A stretch of DNA of 64,000 nucleotides from JALYGY01 sp963800975 (lineage in GTDB: Bacteria; Actinomycetota; Rubrobacteria; Rubrobacterales; Rubrobacteraceae): positions 161,680 through 225,679 of the forward strand of contig CAWDDB010000019.1 in the NCBI GenBank assembly GCA_963800975.1. The letters run 5' to 3'. The translations under genes and the position numbers were made by a program. The notes below the pieces were generated by a model, which made no database searches, was not told where the DNA came from, and saw only the letters and a program-made list of their open reading frames with translations. Below, one piece after another: positions 18,639 through 27,613 of this stretch (its first letter is position 1; the number at the start of each line of letters is the position of its first letter).

Positions 18639-19646
18639 ATGCGCGAAGATCCCGGATTGGATACCGAGAGGATCTTCGCTAGCCTTGAAGCGCACTATGA
18701 CCTGAGCGTCGCCTCCGTCGCGTTCCTCCCCATCGGCTACGACCTCGACGCCGCCGTCTACGAGGTTGTCTCAGGCGACGGCGGCTGCTACTTCCTCAAG
18801 ATCTGCTTCGGCCCGATCCACGAGCCCGGCCTGCTGGTGTCGCGAACGCTGATCGACCTCGGGGTTAGGAACGTGCTTGCCCCTTTGCCAACGCGATCCT
18901 CGGACCTTTGGTGCCCGTTGGGTGGCTACCCCGGCTACGGCATCGTCCTCTATCCCTTCGTCCGCGGCGAGAGCGCGATGGTCGCCGGGATGTCCGACGA
19001 GCAGTGGCGGGAGTTCGGCTCCACGTTGCGGGTCGTGCACGACAGCGGGCTTGCGGAACGCCTACGCGGACGACTACCAGTCGAGACCTTCTCGCTCCCG
19101 TCGGCCGCTCTTGTGCGGCGGCTACTGACGCTGGTAGGCGACTCGGGGTTCGAAGGGTCGGCCGCCGCGCGATTCGCGGCGTTCTGGCGGGAGAACGCCG
19201 GGCGGATCCGCCGGATGCTCGTCCGGGCGGAGGAGCTGGGAAGGGCGCTGCGATCCAGGCCCTTCGAGCTCGTCCTCTGCCACGCGGACATCCACGCCGC
19301 CAACATCCTCGTCGGCGAAGAGGGTCGCATCTGGCTGGTCGACTGGGACGGCCCGCTAGTCGCTCCCAGGGAGCGCGACCTGCTCTTCGTGGTCGGCTCG
19401 AGGATCGCGAGGCCAGTGGAGCCGAGGGAAGAGGCCCTCTTCTTCGAGGGCTACGGGCCGTCCGAGGTCGACCCGATCGCCCTGGTCTACTACCGGTACG
19501 AGCGCGTCGTGGAGGACCTCGGCGAGATCGGGAAGAGCGTCCTACTAGACCCGGCTCTCGGCGAACGGGCGCGGGAGGAGGAGGCCGAGTTGGCCATGAG
19601 CTTTTTCGCGGTCGGCGGCGACATCGACCGCGCGGAGATATTGTGA
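18639..19646 (+). CDS. Aminoglycoside phosphotransferase-family kinase, APH(9)-like
   Basis: A 335-residue kinase of the APH/choline kinase fold. The catalytic loop is HADIHAAN (215-222) and the metal-binding DFG-equivalent is DWD (235-237); the ATP lysine is probably Lys54 in YFLKI. The DWDGPLVAPRERDL segment resembles spectinomycin phosphotransferases. True antibiotic resistance is not proven, since many homologues act on other small molecules. ATG 18639 has AGGAGG about 13 nt upstream. Repeat copy 6 starts 9 nt after the stop. Confidence 0.87.
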   Translation: MREDPGLDTERIFASLEAHYDLSVASVAFLPIGYDLDAAVYEVVSGDGGCYFLKICFGPIHEPGLLVSRTLIDLGVRNVLAPLPTRSSDLWCPLGGYPGYGIVLYPFVRGESAMVAGMSDEQWREFGSTLRVVHDSGLAERLRGRLPVETFSLPSAALVRRLLTLVGDSGFEGSAAARFAAFWRENAGRIRRMLVRAEELGRALRSRPFELVLCHADIHAANILVGEEGRIWLVDWDGPLVAPRERDLLFVVGSRIARPVEPREEALFFEGYGPSEVDPIALVYYRYERVVEDLGEIGKSVLLDPALGERAREEEAELAMSFFAVGGDIDRAEIL

Positions 19647-19654
19647 AGTAGGCC

Positions 19655-19696
19655 GTTATTCACCCAACGACCTGGAAGCCGGATTCTCGGAGGTTC
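19655..19696 (+). repeat. Dispersed island repeat, copy 6
   Basis: AACGAC-core variant starting 9 nt after the stop codon of the kinase gene. Confidence 0.88.
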
Positions 19697-19735
19697 AGGG
19701 GCGAAAAGGAGGGGCACGGCAATTAGACTAGGCGT

Positions 19736-20578
19736 GTGGTTACGGAGACCGATCTGAAGCTGGGCGACGGCCGGACGCTGCACGCGTACGACACGGGCGC
19801 GGACGGGGCGGACGGCCGCCTCGCCGTCTTCTGGCACCACGGCTCGCCGAACATCGGGGCTCCCCCAGAGCCCCTTTTCCCGGCCGCGGAAGAGTTCGGC
19901 ATCCGCTGGGTGGGGTACGACCGGCCCGGCTACGGCGGGTCGACCCCCCGCCCGGACCGGGACGTGGCGTCGGCGGCCGGCGACGTCTCCGCTGTCGCCG
20001 ACGCTTTGGGCATCGACCGGTTCGCGGTCATGGGGCATTCAAGCGGCGGTTCGCACGCCCTGGCGTGCGCCGCGCTGCTGCCGGAACGCGTTTTGGGCGT
20101 GGTCGTCGTGGCCGGGATGGCCCCTTATGGCGCCGACGGGCTCGACTGGTTCGAGGGATTCGGCCCAGGCGGCGCGGCCCAGCTGCGCGCGGCGGCGGCC
20201 GGGCGCGCCGCGCTGGAGAAGCACCTGGCAGAGTCAGACGACGAGCCGGGGTTCACCCCCGAAGACGAAGCCGCCCTTGCCGGCGAGTGGTCGTGGTTCA
20301 TCGACGTAGTCCGTCCCGCCCTCGCCGGCGGAATGGGGGCGTTCATCGATGACGATCTCGCCGGCGTCAGCGCGTGGGGGTTCGACCCAGCCGACGTCTT
20401 CGTCCCGGCCCTTTTCCTGCACGGCGGCCGGGATCGGGTCGTGCCCAGCTCGCACGGCGAGTGGCTCGCGCGCCGTTGCCCCTCGGCCGAACTGTGGCTG
20501 CGCCCGGACGACGGGCACATCTCGGTACTCAACTCGGGCGCGGCGGCGGCCATGGGTTGGCTCCGCGAGCACGCCTAA
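19736..20578 (+). CDS. Alpha/beta hydrolase
   Basis: A 280-residue hydrolase with a complete triad: Ser102 in GHSSGG, Asp233 in HGGRDRVVP and His261 in DDGHIS. The oxyanion region is HHGSPN and YDRPGYGGS is the usual loop. A lid insert spans about 130-220. The substrate is unknown. The start GTG 19736 has only a weak Shine-Dalgarno. It is a single-gene unit between repeat copies 6 and 7. Confidence 0.9.
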   Translation: MVTETDLKLGDGRTLHAYDTGADGADGRLAVFWHHGSPNIGAPPEPLFPAAEEFGIRWVGYDRPGYGGSTPRPDRDVASAAGDVSAVADALGIDRFAVMGHSSGGSHALACAALLPERVLGVVVVAGMAPYGADGLDWFEGFGPGGAAQLRAAAAGRAALEKHLAESDDEPGFTPEDEAALAGEWSWFIDVVRPALAGGMGAFIDDDLAGVSAWGFDPADVFVPALFLHGGRDRVVPSSHGEWLARRCPSAELWLRPDDGHISVLNSGAAAAMGWLREHA

Positions 20579-20597
20579 GGGGGTGAGCCCCGAGTGG

Positions 20598-20641
20598 AAT
20601 TCACCCACCTTCGGGGAAGGTAGATGTTCCCGGAAGCTCGG
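20598..20641 (+). repeat. Dispersed island repeat, copy 7
   Basis: ACCTTCGGGGAAGGT core forms a perfect 6-bp hairpin. It is the last copy in island 1; none is found from here to 24,354. Confidence 0.9.
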
Positions 20642-20800
20642 GAATCGGGTTTCGGCTGGCGAGCTTCCGCTCGATGTGGTGTCCAATTTAAGGTGATGGT
20701 GATGTAGTCTGGAAAGCCGAGAAGGACGGAGGGAGTCAGGATTGGGCCCCAGTATGCGTCAATTGGAGTAAAGCGCAAAGGTGCTATGGAAGGAGTTGGT

Positions 20801-21256
20801 GTGCGTGAGAATCAGGACAATCTGGCGGACGACAAAATCTCAGAATCGGGTCCGCTAGCTGGCGGGCGGGCGATAACGAAGGTGCCGGTTCAGGACCTAG
20901 ATCGCGCAAGGGCTTTCTACCAATATAAGCTCGGGCTCACACCGGTAGAGGAGCGGGAGGGCGGGCTACGCTACCTCTGCTCCTCCGGGGAGTTCCATCT
21001 GTTCCTCTCAACGGGGGCGGCTTCCGGTACGTTCACTCAGCTGGGATTTGAGGTCGAGGACATAGGGGCTGCGATCGCGGATCTACGAAGCCGCGGGGTC
21101 GTTTTTGAGGAGTTCGAAATTCCTGGCGTTGAAGTCGACGAGAACGGGATAGTGAGAGTCGAGGATAACTATCCGAGCAAAGGTGTGGGAGAACGCGGGA
21201 TTTGGTTTCGTGACAGCGAGGGCAACCTTCTAGGGTTGGGGCAGCCCGTATGGTAA
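20801..21256 (+). CDS. VOC superfamily (glyoxalase/dioxygenase-like) protein
   Basis: A 151-residue protein with one VOC module pair: KVPVQDLDRARAFYQYKLGL at the start and a second half ending in GIWFRDSEGNLLGL. The usual metal ligands are only partly recognisable. Members include glyoxalases and antibiotic-binding proteins. GTG 20801 is preferred over ATG 20786 because AAGGAG lies 5 nt before it. Confidence 0.87.
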   Translation: MRENQDNLADDKISESGPLAGGRAITKVPVQDLDRARAFYQYKLGLTPVEEREGGLRYLCSSGEFHLFLSTGAASGTFTQLGFEVEDIGAAIADLRSRGVVFEEFEIPGVEVDENGIVRVEDNYPSKGVGERGIWFRDSEGNLLGLGQPVW

Positions 21257-21556
21257 GCGACTCGGCCGAAAAGCAATTGGAGATTGTTACTGACGGCACG
21301 AAACTCCCCTAACCAGTGGGTCGTCAAGGGCTAGGAGGTTCTGATCCCACGTGTGACTCACTGGCATGGGAAGCGTCCGGCAACATCTCGGCGAGGTCGA
21401 GGCCGTTCTGGAGAGCGGTCCAGGCTAGATTCGCGCACTTCATACTCGAAGGGTGCTGGATCACGCCCTTCAAGGCCGCCAGGTCGTCCATGTCCCGGTA
21501 CTCCAAATCGTCGACCATCATGGCTTTGGACCCTGAGATCTCGGCCCCCGCCTCTC
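21257..21556. other. 300-bp spacer, nothing recognised
   Basis: This is the convergent gap between the VOC gene and the glycosyltransferase. I see no repeat copy, terminator or small gene that I can support. Confidence 0.4.
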
Positions 21557-22603
21557 CTACGGGCTCCGCCCACCGGAGATACCTGCCAGCCCGAGCCACC
21601 GGCGCCACCCCGAGGGTTCTCCACCGCCTTCGGATGGCAGCCAGTAGAACCCTCTGGTCCAAAGCTGGATGTCCTTCCAGTTGGCTTCGAGCAATCCGGG
21701 AATGTCTACGGTCCTTGCCTGTACGCGTTCGAAGAACGCATCGAGAAGCGCCACACGCTCAACCGTCGTCAGGTCGGCGACGGGAACGTAGCCGGATGCC
21801 GTTTGCGGCGAGACCAGCCGTCCGACCGCCGCCAGCCATAGCAGTCGACGCTCTTGCGCACTCGCCTCCACGAGCATTGCCTGTTCGAGCATATCGGTGC
21901 AATGAACCACCCAAGCTCTTGCGCGCTTCTCGGCGGGCCAGGTTGACCACTTCACGTGTACGTTATCGGCGTGGTACCGCTTGCGGTACAGCTCGCCAGG
22001 CACGCGCCGTAGCTCGCCCCAGCGTGCGACTGCTGCCATCCAGGTGGCCTCGGCCGAGAAATTCTCGATCTCGCTGGGACGGAGGCCGCCCGAGTGAAGT
22101 AACGCTTCGACGCGCGTCAGACCGCGAAACGCGACTGCGGAATGATGCCCGTAAAGGAGCGCGAGCTGGCGTGCGGATCGGCTGCCGGTAACGGACGGCT
22201 GAACAATTCTCCGGTCTTGGAGTTGTCCAAAGGTTACGATGTCGCAATATACGACGGCGGCCTCGGGCGTTTGTCGGGCGTAGTCGATAAGAACTTCGAG
22301 ATATCGCGGGTCGATCAGGTCGTCCTGCTGCATGTAACACCAATAGGGCGTTTCGACCTGCGACATCAACCAATTTATGTTGCCGACCCACCCGAGTCTT
22401 TCCGGCTGTATGGTTAGCCGGAAGCGGGGATCTCTCAGGAACGGCCTGCACAACCCTTCTGAGGCTGGATCCGGACCGTCCAAGGAGATGATGACCTCGA
22501 TTTCCTGGTGGGTTTGCGCCTGTATCGAACAGAGCGTCTCTTCGACGAAGAGTTCGCCTCGGTAAACCGGAACGCCAACAGTGACGGTCTCTGCTCCGGA
22601 CAT
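21557..22603 (-). CDS. Family 2 (GT-A) glycosyltransferase
   Basis: A 348-residue enzyme. The N-terminal VTVGVPVYRGELFVEETLCS and IEVIISLDGPDPAS are the nucleotide-sugar-binding part, and QQDDLIDP carries the DxD-type metal motif. Donor and acceptor are unknown. ATG 22603 is taken as the start; TTG 22612 overlaps the upstream stop (TTGA) and is possible. It is coupled to the FAD oxidoreductase upstream, which suggests a shared glycan or secondary-metabolite role. No repeat copies occur in this pair, unlike the rest of the island. Confidence 0.88.
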   Translation of the reverse strand: MSGAETVTVGVPVYRGELFVEETLCSIQAQTHQEIEVIISLDGPDPASEGLCRPFLRDPRFRLTIQPERLGWVGNINWLMSQVETPYWCYMQQDDLIDPRYLEVLIDYARQTPEAAVVYCDIVTFGQLQDRRIVQPSVTGSRSARQLALLYGHHSAVAFRGLTRVEALLHSGGLRPSEIENFSAEATWMAAVARWGELRRVPGELYRKRYHADNVHVKWSTWPAEKRARAWVVHCTDMLEQAMLVEASAQERRLLWLAAVGRLVSPQTASGYVPVADLTTVERVALLDAFFERVQARTVDIPGLLEANWKDIQLWTRGFYWLPSEGGGEPSGWRRWLGLAGISGGRSP

Positions 22604-22608
22604 CGCTC

Positions 22609-23829
22609 TCAACCCATCTGCCGGATGCGATCGGCAACCACCTTACCGAACAAAGGCGCCATGTTCAGTTTACCGGTATCAATCGTATGGTAGCGGCCCC
22701 GTGACCGGGGACCAATCGCATATCTCTCGTGGAGGCCGCTCCTGGGGTCATGTATATCCGTCTCACCCCAAGCGAAGATAATGCCTCCTTTGACCCGGCA
22801 ATATTCAACGGCGTCTGGGGTCAAGTCGGCGACCGCCGGAACGATTTGGACGAGACCATCGAGGATCGCCTGGCGCATCGCCATCGAGGCGGGCTCGTCG
22901 AGCACCAGCGGCCACGGCGGCGGGCTCAATTCAGACGAGGCGTCCCTCATGCCCGCGGGATACCAGGAAAGGTAAAGTTCGCCGCTGCCATACGGTGCGA
23001 TGTCACCGAAAGGACCGAGAACGATAGTAGTAGGCGGGATGGTCGAGGTGATACCGGGAGCGCGCAGCCGCAGGTAGTGCTTAACCCGGTAGAGCCACGG
23101 GCGCTCAGGTTCTAGCCCAGCCGTCTTATCAACAGCAAGGCGACCATCCCAGAGAGCATTCACAACGTGATCGTATCGCTCGCGCGTCCGGCTCCCGGAG
23201 ACCTCGAAGTCGACGGTCACGCCCTTAGCGTTTTGTTCCACCCCGTGCACGTGCGTTCGCAAATGACGCCGGATCCTGGGGTCCGCCGAAAGTCGCGCGC
23301 GGACCAGCGCGGCCAGAGCCTCGGGATCGATGCTGATCTCCGGCGTCTTGAAAGCTGCCGAGACCAATCGCCGGTCGAATAGAGATGCGCACTCAGCCTC
23401 GGACATTCGGATGGGCGGCGCCCGATAGTCACTACCAAAGTAATCGAGCTGAACGCCTCGGCTCTCCTCGAGGGCAATCGCATGCGAAGCCCGGAGGTGT
23501 CTCTCGACCTCGGCAACGCTAAGGAGACCTTCGGTGTGAACGACGTAATTGAAGGGCGGCGATTTGGGGATGGAATCGACATCGCTACCGATCCACCGCC
23601 GCAGCAGGGATGAGAACGCGATCGTGCCCTTGACCATGGTGCGCGCCGTGCTGAGCGTGCGGTCGTTGGCGTACACGTACCCCAGGTGAATTTTGCCTTC
23701 GTTCTGTGCGGAGGCTTGCGCCACGCAACGGTGGTTCTTGTCATAGAGATCGACTGTGATACCGGCGGATGCGAGTTCCATTGCGACGCAAGCACCTTGA
23801 AGACCGGCCCCTAGGACCGCGACACGCAC
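22609..23829 (-). CDS. FAD-dependent oxidoreductase (DAO family)
   Basis: A 406-residue flavoprotein. The Rossmann motif GAGLQGACVAMELASAG is at the N-terminus, followed by the acidic ribose-binding residue in VDLYDK. The NEGKIHLGYVYAN segment and the C-terminal second FAD contact fit the DAO/glycine oxidase group. The substrate is unknown. The stop overlaps the glycosyltransferase start region, so the two form an operon. Confidence 0.87.
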   Translation of the reverse strand: MRVAVLGAGLQGACVAMELASAGITVDLYDKNHRCVAQASAQNEGKIHLGYVYANDRTLSTARTMVKGTIAFSSLLRRWIGSDVDSIPKSPPFNYVVHTEGLLSVAEVERHLRASHAIALEESRGVQLDYFGSDYRAPPIRMSEAECASLFDRRLVSAAFKTPEISIDPEALAALVRARLSADPRIRRHLRTHVHGVEQNAKGVTVDFEVSGSRTRERYDHVVNALWDGRLAVDKTAGLEPERPWLYRVKHYLRLRAPGITSTIPPTTIVLGPFGDIAPYGSGELYLSWYPAGMRDASSELSPPPWPLVLDEPASMAMRQAILDGLVQIVPAVADLTPDAVEYCRVKGGIIFAWGETDIHDPRSGLHERYAIGPRSRGRYHTIDTGKLNMAPLFGKVVADRIRQMG

Positions 23830-24354
23830 TCTAGAATCCTCTGTCTTTCACTTCGTCAATGGCGCCACGTAGCTCCTCGTCGTACGGTGCTTGCCCGCGC
23901 CGCCTCGTCTACTGCAATGTCCGACAGAACCTTCGCTCCTCTCGCGAAGCGGTCCGGTACTGTAGCACGCACGAGTGTATTCTTCCCGTCCAGCTTTCCG
24001 CTTTGGGCTAGAATATGCGCCGGCATAGATAATGCGGCGTGATGGATTCGGAACGTGCAACGATGGGACGCAGGGCCCGTTTCACTAACACAACCGGTGA
24101 TGTACTTCCGCGTCTTGCAGACCCGGGGCGGCGCCGAGCGGTTAGAATTGGCAAGAGGCCAGAGTCGAGAGCCTGCGCCACACCACTTGAAGAGTTTACC
24201 AAAGGCCCATTAACCGAAGTTACTTGACTCAAGGGCATTCGCTCGCCTACAAAGGATCAGGCGCGACTGTGTAGCGAGCTTGTTCACGAGACAAGGCGAC
24301 TTCTGGGATGAGGTCGCTGATTTACGGTCCCAGAGAGGAAAAACGGCGACTATC
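23830..24354. other. Island 1 right end, non-coding
   Basis: About 520 bases upstream of the oxidoreductase gene. It contains the diverged repeat at 24,010-24,165 and presumably the operon promoter on the minus strand. No integrase gene is visible at this boundary. Confidence 0.5.
24010..24165 (+). repeat. Diverged 150-bp repeat, right copy
   Basis: Matches 18,181-18,330 in block order (GCATAGATAATGCGGC; GGCGCCGAGCGGTTAGAA). It could be the far boundary of a separately acquired 5.7-kb module. Confidence 0.65.
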
Positions 24355-24610
24355 GGGGCCGGGGTAAAACCGTACTAGCCCGCTCCGATAATAACGATCG
24401 TCCCATGCGACGCCGGTACACCATCAAGCAGATGCCGCCCGAGCTCAGGCCGCGCGAGCGGTTGCTCGCGGAGGGCCCGGAGGCGCTGAGCAGCGCGGAG
24501 CTCCTCGGCATTTTGTTCGGCATCGGGAGCCGGGAGAAGACCGCGGTGGAGCTCGCCAGCGAGGTGATCTCCGAGAACGGGGACCTCTTCGGGCTCCACA
24601 ACGCGGGCGT
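24355..24610 (+). repeat. 256-bp direct repeat, right copy
   Basis: Partner of 11,421-11,676. Here the maf end is an orphan fragment, while radC continues intact. Confidence 0.95.
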
Positions 24611-25088
24611 GCACGACCTCACCCAGACGCACGGCGTGGGCGAGGCGAAGGCCTGCGTAATCCTCGCGGCGGTCGAGTTCGGAAAGCGGCTCGGGCGTGT
24701 TCGCAACCCCGGTCGCCCCGTGATATCATCCCCGGCGGACGTGGATGGGCTCTTGAGGGGGCGGATCGCCAATCTTGATCGGGAGAACTTCGTCGTCGTG
24801 CTTATGAACACGAAAAACGAAGTAATAGGGTTCCCAACGATCTCGATCGGCACGCTCTCGGCCTCGCTCGTCCACCCCAGGGAGGTCTTCAAGCCGGCCA
24901 TCCGGGCCAGCGCCGCGAGCGTGGTGCTCGCCCACAACCACCCGAGCGGGAGGGTCGAGCCGAGTCGCGAAGACCGCGAGGTGACCGAGAGGTTGACGGG
25001 TGCCGGCGAGATAATCGGGATCGAGGTGCTCGACCACGTGATCCTGGGCGACGGGTACTTTAGTATGAAGGAGCACGGGTTGCTCTGA
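24405..25088 (+). CDS. radC: RadC family JAMM/MPN+ domain protein
   Basis: A 227-residue RadC. The N-terminal helix-hairpin-helix-like part is followed by the MPN+ domain with HNHPSG (His177, His179) and Asp190 in SREDREV, the zinc ligands of JAMM proteases. Its cellular role is unsettled despite the old DNA repair name. Only this copy is complete; the 5' third is duplicated at 11,471. mreB follows 49 nt later. Confidence 0.94.
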   Translation: MRRRYTIKQMPPELRPRERLLAEGPEALSSAELLGILFGIGSREKTAVELASEVISENGDLFGLHNAGVHDLTQTHGVGEAKACVILAAVEFGKRLGRVRNPGRPVISSPADVDGLLRGRIANLDRENFVVVLMNTKNEVIGFPTISIGTLSASLVHPREVFKPAIRASAASVVLAHNHPSGRVEPSREDREVTERLTGAGEIIGIEVLDHVILGDGYFSMKEHGLL

Positions 25089-25137
25089 CCGCGCGCACGC
25101 GGTACGGGCCGAGAACAAAAGAGCAGGATGGGGCGGT

Positions 25138-26166
25138 ATGTTTGGAGGATTATTCGGGCGGGATGTTGCGATAGATCTGGGGACGGCGAACACGCTGGTC
25201 TTCGTCAAGGGGAATGGCATCGTGCTCTCCGAGCCCTCGGTCGTCGCGATAGACCAGAAGACGGAGAAGGTCGTGGCGGTAGGTTCGGCTGCCAAGAGGA
25301 TGCTCGGCCGTACCCCCGGCTCCATCGTGGCCATGCGACCTCTCAAGGACGGCGTGATCGCCGACTTTGAGGTCACGGAGAAGATGCTCTCCTACTTTAT
25401 CCGCAAGGTCCAGCCGCAGCGCCGGCTCTTCCGATCACTTATCGGCCCGCGCGTCGTGGTCTGCGTGCCCTCCGGCGTCACGGGCGTCGAGCTGAGGGCG
25501 GTCAAGGAGGCTACCGAGTCGGCGGGCGCGCGCCAGGCTTACACGATAGAGGAGCCGCTCGCGGCGGCGATAGGCGCTGGCTTGCCGGTAAACGAGGCCC
25601 AGGGGTCCATGATCATAGACATCGGTGGCGGCACCAGCGAGGTCGCCGTCATCTCCCTCGGTGGCATCGTGACCAAGTCTTCGATCCGGATAGCTGGCGA
25701 TGACATAGACGACGCCATAGCCACCTACATCCAGAAAGAATACAAGCTTGCGGTCGGCACCCAGACCGCCGAGCAACTCAAGATCGAGCTCGGCAGCGCC
25801 TTCAGGCTCGAGGAGGAGGAGTCGGCTGAGATCCGGGGCCGAGACCTCGTTACGGGCCTACCCAAGACCATCGTGATAACCAGCGAGGAGGTGCGCGAGG
25901 CGATTAGCGTGCCCGTCGAGGCTATCATCGCGGCCGTGCGGGACACGCTCGACCGCACCCCGCCCGAGCTTGCCTCGGATATCATGGACCGGGGCATGGT
26001 CCTCGTCGGCGGCGGGGCGCTGCTGAGGCACCTGGACGAACGACTGAGGCGGGAGACCGGCATCCCGGTGCACGTCGCCGACGATCCGTTGATGTGCGTC
26101 GCCATCGGCAGCGGCCGATCCCTCGAGGAGATCGACTCCTACCGCGGCGCGCTCTCCTCCGCCTAG
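25138..26166 (+). CDS. mreB: Rod shape-determining actin homologue MreB
   Basis: A 342-residue MreB with the phosphate-1 motif DLGTANTLVF, IEEPLAAAIGAG, phosphate-2 IDIGGGTSEVAV, and GGGALLRHLD near the C-terminus. It polymerises under the membrane and guides lateral wall synthesis. First gene of an mreBCD-rodA operon; mreC follows after 6 nt. Confidence 0.97.
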   Translation: MFGGLFGRDVAIDLGTANTLVFVKGNGIVLSEPSVVAIDQKTEKVVAVGSAAKRMLGRTPGSIVAMRPLKDGVIADFEVTEKMLSYFIRKVQPQRRLFRSLIGPRVVVCVPSGVTGVELRAVKEATESAGARQAYTIEEPLAAAIGAGLPVNEAQGSMIIDIGGGTSEVAVISLGGIVTKSSIRIAGDDIDDAIATYIQKEYKLAVGTQTAEQLKIELGSAFRLEEEESAEIRGRDLVTGLPKTIVITSEEVREAISVPVEAIIAAVRDTLDRTPPELASDIMDRGMVLVGGGALLRHLDERLRRETGIPVHVADDPLMCVAIGSGRSLEEIDSYRGALSSA

Positions 26167-26172
26167 GCGCTG

Positions 26173-27096
26173 GTGGGGCGGAGGAAATCCAGCGCGGCTG
26201 GCGGCGTAGCGGCCCTGCTTGTGCTCTGCCTGGTTAGCCTCGCCCTCTTTACCGTCTACGTGAAGGAAGGCAGCGGCGGACCGCTGCACACGGTGCAGCT
26301 TGGGGCCGCCGAGGTCCTGAAGCCGGTGCGCGGCTTGATCGCGACGGTGATCGCGCCGGTGCGGGAGGCGGGGGAGAGGGTATCAGGCGCCTTCGACAAC
26401 AGCGACGAGGAGGCGATGCAGGAGCGGTTCCGGCAGGCCCAGGGGCTCGCCGCGCAGGCGTCGCGCCTGGAGAGGGAGAACGCCCGGCTGCGAGAGCTCC
26501 TGAAGGGCCAGCGTGCGTCCTACGAGTATGGCCCGCTGGCAAGGGTGGTGGCGCCGGTCAGCGACCAGTTTACCCACAGGATGCAGATCGACGCCGGCTC
26601 CGTGGACGGCATAAAGCCTCAGATGCCCGTCGTCGTCGGCGAGAACACGCTCGTCGGGCGTACGACCGAGGACATCAGCCGCAACACCGCCCAGGTGATG
26701 CTCGTCACCGACAGGGAGTTCGCCGCGGGGGTGAGGATCCTGCCGCCGGCCAAGTTCGACCCGGCTTCGGGGCGGCTCAGCCCGGCCGTGACCGACCCGA
26801 GCGTCTCGTACGGCGAGGGCCTGCTCAGGACCAACCTCGAGGGGTACTTCGGGGTCGAGTACGTTGATCTCAGCTCGCGGGCCGAGAAGGGAGACTTCGT
26901 CGTCACCAGCGGGCGCGCCGGCGACATGGAGCTCCTGTTCCCGCCCGGGCTTTACGTTGGGACGATACAGTCGGTTAGCTCCCAGGACATTGACCAGTAC
27001 AAGAAGATAGTCGTCGAGCCCGCCATGGACGCCGACGACCTCGAAGAGGTGCGCGTGATCACGGAGTGGGGGCCTGGCTCCGGGGTCCCGAACTAG
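26173..27096 (+). CDS. mreC: Rod shape-determining protein MreC
   Basis: A 307-residue bitopic protein: one N-terminal membrane helix (about residues 12-30), a coiled coil (about 85-115) and two beta-barrel subdomains (VGENTLVGRT; EKGDFVVTSG; FPPGLYVGTI). The start is GTG 26173. It links MreB to the periplasmic wall-synthesis enzymes. Confidence 0.95.
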   Translation: MGRRKSSAAGGVAALLVLCLVSLALFTVYVKEGSGGPLHTVQLGAAEVLKPVRGLIATVIAPVREAGERVSGAFDNSDEEAMQERFRQAQGLAAQASRLERENARLRELLKGQRASYEYGPLARVVAPVSDQFTHRMQIDAGSVDGIKPQMPVVVGENTLVGRTTEDISRNTAQVMLVTDREFAAGVRILPPAKFDPASGRLSPAVTDPSVSYGEGLLRTNLEGYFGVEYVDLSSRAEKGDFVVTSGRAGDMELLFPPGLYVGTIQSVSSQDIDQYKKIVVEPAMDADDLEEVRVITEWGPGSGVPN

Positions 27097-27097
27097 G

Positions 27098-27613
27098 ATG
27101 GAACAGGCACCCGTCATCCGCGCCGCGCTCGTCGTCGCCTTCGCGGCGCTGTTGCAGGCCGTGCTTGGTCCTTACCTGACCTTCGGGTGGGTCTCGCCCA
27201 AACTGATGGTGCTCGGGATCGTCTTCGCGGTTGCCCAGCTGCGGGACCTGCAGGCCGTTCTGCTCGGCTTCTTCGGGGGCGTACTCTTTGACGCTTTGGG
27301 AGGCGGTATCTTCGGCGTCGGCGCCCTGAGCGGGCTGCTCGCGGGGATCCTCTCCGCGCGCGCCGGGGATGTCAGGCCGAAGGGGGCCGAGCGTTTGCTT
27401 CTGACCCAGGTCGTCGCGATCTCCGTTGTGGCCTACGATCTGACCTACCTGACCGCCCTGAACCTCTCCGGTCTCCCCGGCCCCGCGCTGGGCGACTACC
27501 TCGTTGCGGGTATAATCCCCGACGTCCTGTTGAACGCCTTGCTCGCCTTCTTCCTGGGCGGGTGGATGCTTCAACTCGGACGAGATCCTGCTGAAGCGTG
27601 GGAGGATAGATGA
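27098..27613 (+). CDS. mreD: Rod shape-determining membrane protein MreD
   Basis: A 171-residue protein with about five membrane helices in the usual MreD pattern (FGGVLFDALGGGIFGVGALSG). It directly follows mreC by one base and overlaps the rodA start by 4 bp. Confidence 0.9.
   Translation: MEQAPVIRAALVVAFAALLQAVLGPYLTFGWVSPKLMVLGIVFAVAQLRDLQAVLLGFFGGVLFDALGGGIFGVGALSGLLAGILSARAGDVRPKGAERLLLTQVVAISVVAYDLTYLTALNLSGLPGPALGDYLVAGIIPDVLLNALLAFFLGGWMLQLGRDPAEAWEDR

Noticed and set aside
21316..22191. Plus-strand frame opposite the glycosyltransferase
   Set aside because: The minus strand has recognisable GT2 motifs; the + frame is Arg/Pro-rich without a family signature.
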